This document shows positions 12,889 to 15,724 of a stretch of 15,724 bases of DNA, in pieces; position 1 is the stretch's first letter, and every line of letters starts with the position of its first letter. The stretch comes from Acidimicrobiaceae bacterium. GTDB lineage: Bacteria; Actinomycetota; Acidimicrobiia; Acidimicrobiales; Palsa-688. Location of the stretch: NCBI GenBank assembly GCA_003158835.1, contig PMLI01000591.1, positions 368 through 16,091 of the forward strand, in the 5' to 3' direction. Position numbers and translations under genes: made by a program. The notes under the pieces were generated by a model, which did no database searches, was not told the DNA's origin, and worked only from the letters and a program-made list of their open reading frames with translations.

Positions 12889-14598
12889 TCACGACAGCGT
12901 CAACGCTTCTTGGCCGGTCTGATAGTCGGTGACCGCCTCGATGAACGGGTCCCGTTCGAGCTCGAGTAGCACCGTGTGCATGGTGGCCGTGACCGTCGCC
13001 GTTCGTGGGACCGAGTGCAGCAGCGCGATCTCACCGAAGAGATCCCCCGGGCCGAGGTCGGCCACCCACGCGCCCCCCACCGTCACATCGGCGGCGCCGG
13101 CGTCGATGATGAACAGGCTTTCTGCAACGGGGTCGTTCTGGCGCACGACCACCTGCCCGGCCGCGACAGGCCGACGCTTGAGCGCAGCGACGATCTGCTC
13201 CAGCTCGACCACCCGCAGGTGCTGGAACAACCGGATCGCTCGCACGCGCTCGACGACGCGGAGGTGCTCGACGACGTCTTCGTCGACACGGTCGATCGCG
13301 CGCCTGGCGAGAAGCACGCCGAGCACCGGCAGCGCGCCCCAGAGCGCGATCGCCGAGCGCGTGCCGAGAACGGTAACTGACACCGGCACCAGCGCGGTTC
13401 CGGCAGTCTGCATCCAATTCTTGATCGTCTCGTTCATTGACACCACGCTGCCGACGCGTCCTCTGGACGCCCGCGGGATCAGCGCTCCGATCGACATATC
13501 CGATATCGCTCCGAAGAGGCCCCAGGCCGCAATCGCGGCGAGCGCGACGGGGACGCTGGCAGACGCCGCGACGAGAATGAGCGAGACGCCCATGCCTATG
13601 ACCGCGATCGCCGCTATCGCACCCAGCCGCCGACGGCCGATCAAGGCAACGCCGGCCGGGATCGAGATCATCGAGCCGACGCCGGCGGCCGTGACGAGCG
13701 TGCCTACGCCGGCCGTTCCCATCCCCAGGAAGCCGCGGGCCGCCAGCACCGCGAGCCCGACCCACACGGCCCGGTTGGACGCGCGGAGCATCACCATCGC
13801 GGTCAGGGGCATGATCCGCCGGTCGAGGATCAACCGCCAATCGGAGGCGCCGTTCTTTCGAGACCCGTGCTGGATGCCTTGCACGCTCAAGCCGAGTGAG
13901 GTCAGGCCAGCGATGGCCGTCACGACCGCGGCGAGGCCGAACACGGCCGCAGAGGAGAACAAGGCGGTGACGAACCCGGCGATCAGGCCGCCGAGCACCT
14001 CGAAGACGGACTTGGTGTTGGAGGTCATCGCCGACGCAGCGGCCAGCTCCGACGGCGACCGCGCCACCGAGACCTGCACGATCGCCACCGCTGGCACGCA
14101 GGCAGTCGCGAAGGCCGCGTCCAGCACGCTGAGCAGGACGACCAGCACGGGCGCGGCCCCGGTCGCCAGCCCCACCGTGGCAGCGGCGATTACCAGCGCG
14201 CGTCCGGTGCATAGCGCCACCAGCGCCCGGCGCGGCCCGAGCCGGCGGGTGGGAATCGAGGCCCAAGGACCGAGCACGGCAGCCGGCACGTATCGCAGCG
14301 CCAGCAGGCCGAGGCTTCCCGCTCCGAGCGAGCTGACCAGATTGATGGCCAGCGCCGGCGATATCAGGTACTGGCTGGCGGACCCGATCGCCTGGCCGAT
14401 GAGCGCCAGGCGGATGTCACGATTGCCCAGCGCACCCCGGAACGTTCCAGAGCGCGCGTCACGATCGACGACAGCATTCGACGGGCCCGCTGTAGTGCTG
14501 CACGGCTCATCCCGCAACCTCTTCCTTAGCTTCAGGTGCCTTGAGAGCCCGCCCCGTTTGCTGTGGATCGATTTGATGTAGCTCCTTTCCCGTGGCAT
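12889..14598 (-). CDS. MFS transporter with C-terminal cyclic-nucleotide-binding domain
   Basis: A 569-aa protein. After a basic N-terminal ~50 residues come about twelve transmembrane segments of the major facilitator type, with the loop 2-3 motif IPTRRLGPRRA and a second half opening near RRIMPLTAMVMLRASN. From about residue 445 a soluble domain follows: LFQHLRVVELEQIV, then VVVRQNDPVAESLFIIDAG, then the phosphate-binding cassette FGEIALLHSVPRTATVTA (521-538) with Glu523 and Arg532, the residues that contact cyclic nucleotide. It could thus be gated by cAMP or cGMP; the transported substrate is unknown. ATG 14598 is the only ATG open into the conserved frame, but its ribosome-binding site is poor and a better start signal lies at 14510 in another frame. 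No operon partner is seen; it converges on the methyltransferase remnant. Confidence 0.87.
   Translation of the reverse strand: MPRERSYIKSIHSKRGGLSRHLKLRKRLRDEPCSTTAGPSNAVVDRDARSGTFRGALGNRDIRLALIGQAIGSASQYLISPALAINLVSSLGAGSLGLLALRYVPAAVLGPWASIPTRRLGPRRALVALCTGRALVIAAATVGLATGAAPVLVVLLSVLDAAFATACVPAVAIVQVSVARSPSELAAASAMTSNTKSVFEVLGGLIAGFVTALFSSAAVFGLAAVVTAIAGLTSLGLSVQGIQHGSRKNGASDWRLILDRRIMPLTAMVMLRASNRAVWVGLAVLAARGFLGMGTAGVGTLVTAAGVGSMISIPAGVALIGRRRLGAIAAIAVIGMGVSLILVAASASVPVALAAIAAWGLFGAISDMSIGALIPRASRGRVGSVVSMNETIKNWMQTAGTALVPVSVTVLGTRSAIALWGALPVLGVLLARRAIDRVDEDVVEHLRVVERVRAIRLFQHLRVVELEQIVAALKRRPVAAGQVVVRQNDPVAESLFIIDAGAADVTVGGAWVADLGPGDLFGEIALLHSVPRTATVTATMHTVLLELERDPFIEAVTDYQTGQEALTLS
14508..14527 (-). 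promoter_or_regulatory. Strong Shine-Dalgarno plus ATG out of frame with the MFS gene
   Basis: On the minus strand AAGGAAGAGG (14518-14527) is followed after 7 nt by ATG (14510-14508), the best translation-start signal in this region. Its frame is shifted relative to the transporter and closes after about 47 codons. Either it is a decoy or small leader peptide, or an indel has separated the true start from the body of the gene. Confidence 0.4.
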
Positions 14599-14836
14599 CT
14601 CAGGCTCGTCGCTGATCCCGACGCGACATTCGTCGGAACACTAGCGAGCCCTGTCGACCGTCGACGACCCCCAGCCCGGGGCTTCCCGCGTGGGCGTACC
14701 TGGGACGGCGGTCAAGCCCGGGACGCAGCGCGCCGCCATGGCTCTTGAGCGGCCAGTACCTCAGGTGGGCCAACAGCGACTACGGCGCGTCCCATAACAG
14801 AGAGACAACCTTGGCTTTTCCAGTGCGAGGTACTTA

Positions 14837-14851
14837 TAGCCACATGTGCTA
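14837..14851. promoter_or_regulatory. Probable operator of the phd/vapC operon
   Basis: TAG-c-CACATGTG-CTA is an inverted repeat, perfect except for one extra base, centred on CACATGTG (14841-14848). It overlaps the -10 hexamer at 14850-14855, where binding by an antitoxin-toxin complex would block transcription. Confidence 0.45.
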
Positions 14852-14855
14852 CACT
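14850..14855 (+). promoter_or_regulatory. -10 element (TACACT) for a leaderless phd/vapC mRNA
   Basis: TACACT fits TAnnnT and ends 7 nt before the GTG at 14863. The transcript would begin at or next to the start codon; no Shine-Dalgarno sequence precedes it. A second possible promoter, TTGGCT (14811-14816), 18 nt, TATAGC (14835-14840), lies just upstream. Confidence 0.5.
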
Positions 14856-14862
14856 GACCCTT

Positions 14863-15108
14863 GTGGGCAGTTCCATATCCGTCCGCGAATTGCGGAACTC
14901 TGTTAGCGAAGCGCTCCGACGGGTTGAGGCCGGCGAGCGGTTGACTGTCACAGTCGACCGGCGCCCGGTCGCTGAAATCGTGCCGCTCCGCAGGCGCAGA
15001 GTCGTACCAGTGGCTGAGGCGATCGCCGTCGCCTCCCGTCATGCCGCGGACCGTGAGCTCGTCGCGGACGTGCGGGGTATGTTGCCCGACACGACCGACG
15101 ACATATGA
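14863..15108 (+). CDS. Phd/YefM-family antitoxin
   Basis: An 81-aa antitoxin of a type II module. The N-terminal ~45 residues are the Phd/YefM DNA-binding fold: SSISVRELRNSVSEALRRVE, then AGERLTVTVDRRPVAEIVPL. The remaining ~35 residues (AEAIAVASRHAADRELVADVRG) form the usual flexible toxin-wrapping tail. It should neutralise the downstream PIN toxin and repress the shared promoter. The GTG at 14863 is chosen because homologues begin at this point and the -10 hexamer lies just upstream, implying leaderless translation. The stop overlaps the toxin ATG as ATGA, typical of translational coupling in these pairs. Length is normal for the family. Confidence 0.92.
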   Translation: MGSSISVRELRNSVSEALRRVEAGERLTVTVDRRPVAEIVPLRRRRVVPVAEAIAVASRHAADRELVADVRGMLPDTTDDI

Positions 15109-15488
15109 GGGCCTTGCTCGACACCTCGTTCTTCGTTGCGAGGGAGTCCGGGCGACCCCTTGGCCAGATGGAAGGTGTGACCGAGACCGAGGTTTCGGTC
15201 GTGACGCTGGCCGAGCTGACCGTCGGCGTGCTCATGGCCAACGACGCCGACCGTCCTGCACGCGTGGCGACGCTGTCGGCTGTCGAGTCGACTTGGGACG
15301 CCTTGCCGATTGACGCTGAGGTGGCACGCCAGTTCGGTCGGATCGTCGCCGCCCTTCGTCTTGCCGGCCGCCGGGTGCCCGTCCTCGACGCGCTCGTGGC
15401 GGCCACCGCACTGGTTGAGCAGATCCCGGTCGTCACTCAGGACCGTGACTACGACGCCATCCCAGGCGTCGGGGTCATCCGGGTCTGA
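15105..15488 (+). CDS. vapC: VapC-type PIN-domain toxin
   Basis: A 127-aa PIN-domain ribonuclease; relatives cleave tRNA or rRNA, using magnesium held by acidic residues. The expected quartet is present: Asp6 in LLDTSFF, Glu37 in VVTLAELTVGV, Asp95 in VPVLDALVAATAL and Asp113 in VVTQDRDYDAI, so the toxin looks catalytically intact. Size and C-terminus (IPGVGVIRV) are typical. It overlaps the antitoxin gene by 4 bp and depends on the upstream leaderless promoter. No terminator with a T-tract follows. Such pairs commonly stabilise islands; here it is the best-preserved part of the accessory region. The target RNA cannot be predicted. Confidence 0.93.
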   Translation: MRALLDTSFFVARESGRPLGQMEGVTETEVSVVTLAELTVGVLMANDADRPARVATLSAVESTWDALPIDAEVARQFGRIVAALRLAGRRVPVLDALVAATALVEQIPVVTQDRDYDAIPGVGVIRV

Positions 15489-15514
15489 GCCAACAACGCG
15501 ATAGGCGCACTCCA

Positions 15515-15558
15515 CGGTTGAGCCCAGTGATTGCTCGCACGGCGTCAAGCCTCAACCG
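15515..15558. repeat. 8-bp inverted repeat downstream of vapC
   Basis: CGGTTGAG (15515-15522) and CTCAACCG (15551-15558) are exact reverse complements 28 nt apart. There is no following T-tract, so a terminator role is weak; it may be a stabilising 3' hairpin or a binding site. Confidence 0.3.
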
Positions 15559-15613
15559 GCCCCAATGACGCCCCGACCGCGCTGACGTCATCAGGAACTC
15601 CGCAAACCAGGGT

Positions 15614-15724
15614 ATGGCCAAACCGGAGATCATCGGACCGTTCGCCTGCTGCGGTTACGACATCGCCCCGGGAGTGCTGTTCAGCGAGGCCTACGAGGGC
15701 TCATCGCCGAGCTGGAGCAGGCGC
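15614..15724 (+). CDS. Doubtful partial reading frame at the window end
   Basis: An ATG at 15614 opens a frame (MAKPEIIGPFACCGYDIAP...) that leaves the window after 37 codons. Its ribosome-binding site is poor (CCAGGG directly before the ATG). A second frame over the same bases reads GLRGLIAELEQA at the very end, which looks more protein-like, so a frame-disrupted remnant is equally likely. No family can be assigned. Confidence 0.2.
   Translation, partial: MAKPEIIGPFACCGYDIAPGVLFSEAYEGSSPSWSRR

Noticed and set aside
13031..14266. 411-codon minus-strand open frame within the MFS gene
   Set aside because: It is Arg/Gly/Ala-rich and only a frame shadow of the transporter; no recognisable domain.
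12929..14581. 550-codon plus-strand open frame opposite the MFS transporter
   Set aside because: The composition is Thr/Ser/Ala/Pro/Arg-dominated without motifs, while the minus strand encodes a full transporter plus cNMP domain.
15583..15590. TGACGTCA palindrome downstream of vapC
   Set aside because: Eight-base palindromes are common by chance and nothing nearby supports a regulatory role.
9200..15724. Possible CRISPR array, tRNA gene or intact insertion sequence in the accessory half
   Set aside because: Only isolated pairs of short repeats were found, with no regular spacing; no cloverleaf with a TTC loop was seen and no transposase motif is present.

Overview
The window is GC-rich (by eye about 65-70%) and reads as a high-GC Gram-positive bacterium (Actinomycetota). 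The evidence is strong G/C at third codon positions, GTG starts with 4-base stop/start overlaps, TAnnnT-type -10 hexamers, a probable leaderless transcript, an actinobacterial-style full-length Lhr helicase, and a phosphatase whose C-terminus resembles actinobacterial Pnkp. I cannot place it more precisely; an Acidimicrobiia-like lineage is a guess.

Positions 1 to about 9200 look like ordinary chromosome. A glycerophosphodiester phosphodiesterase (minus strand, cut by the window start) lies directly behind an ACT-domain threonine dehydratase. Diverging from them is a plus-strand pair: 3-methyladenine DNA glycosylase I (tag), overlapped by an orphan metallophosphatase resembling the phosphatase module of bacterial Pnkp. 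Next come two overlapping small membrane-protein genes with their own extended -10 promoter and an intrinsic terminator. They converge on the 4.5-kb Lhr helicase gene so tightly that both stop codons share one CTAG. The RNase P RNA gene (rnpB), with a 12-bp P1 helix and its own terminator, diverges from lhr; it was recognised from its conserved core. Tag, the Pnkp-like phosphatase and Lhr give this half a nucleic-acid repair flavour.

Positions about 9200 to 15724 look accessory. Eight bases past the rnpB terminator are two tyrosine-recombinase 3' ends arranged head to head, both truncated at the same point of the protein. Then follow an unrecognised 310-aa protein, an alpha/beta hydrolase, a decayed SAM-dependent methyltransferase (two frameshifts) fused to a fragment of another protein, an MFS transporter with a C-terminal cyclic-nucleotide-binding domain, and an apparently leaderless phd/vapC toxin-antitoxin operon. 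The last 236 bases hold only an inverted repeat and a doubtful partial reading frame. The likeliest story is an eroded island inserted at the 3' side of rnpB.

I found no tRNA gene, CRISPR array or complete insertion sequence. I see no clear new defence or biosynthetic system. The most original elements are the orphan Pnkp-like phosphatase paired with tag, the mirrored integrase remnants beside rnpB, the unrecognised protein at 9704-10636 and the cNMP-gated-looking transporter.
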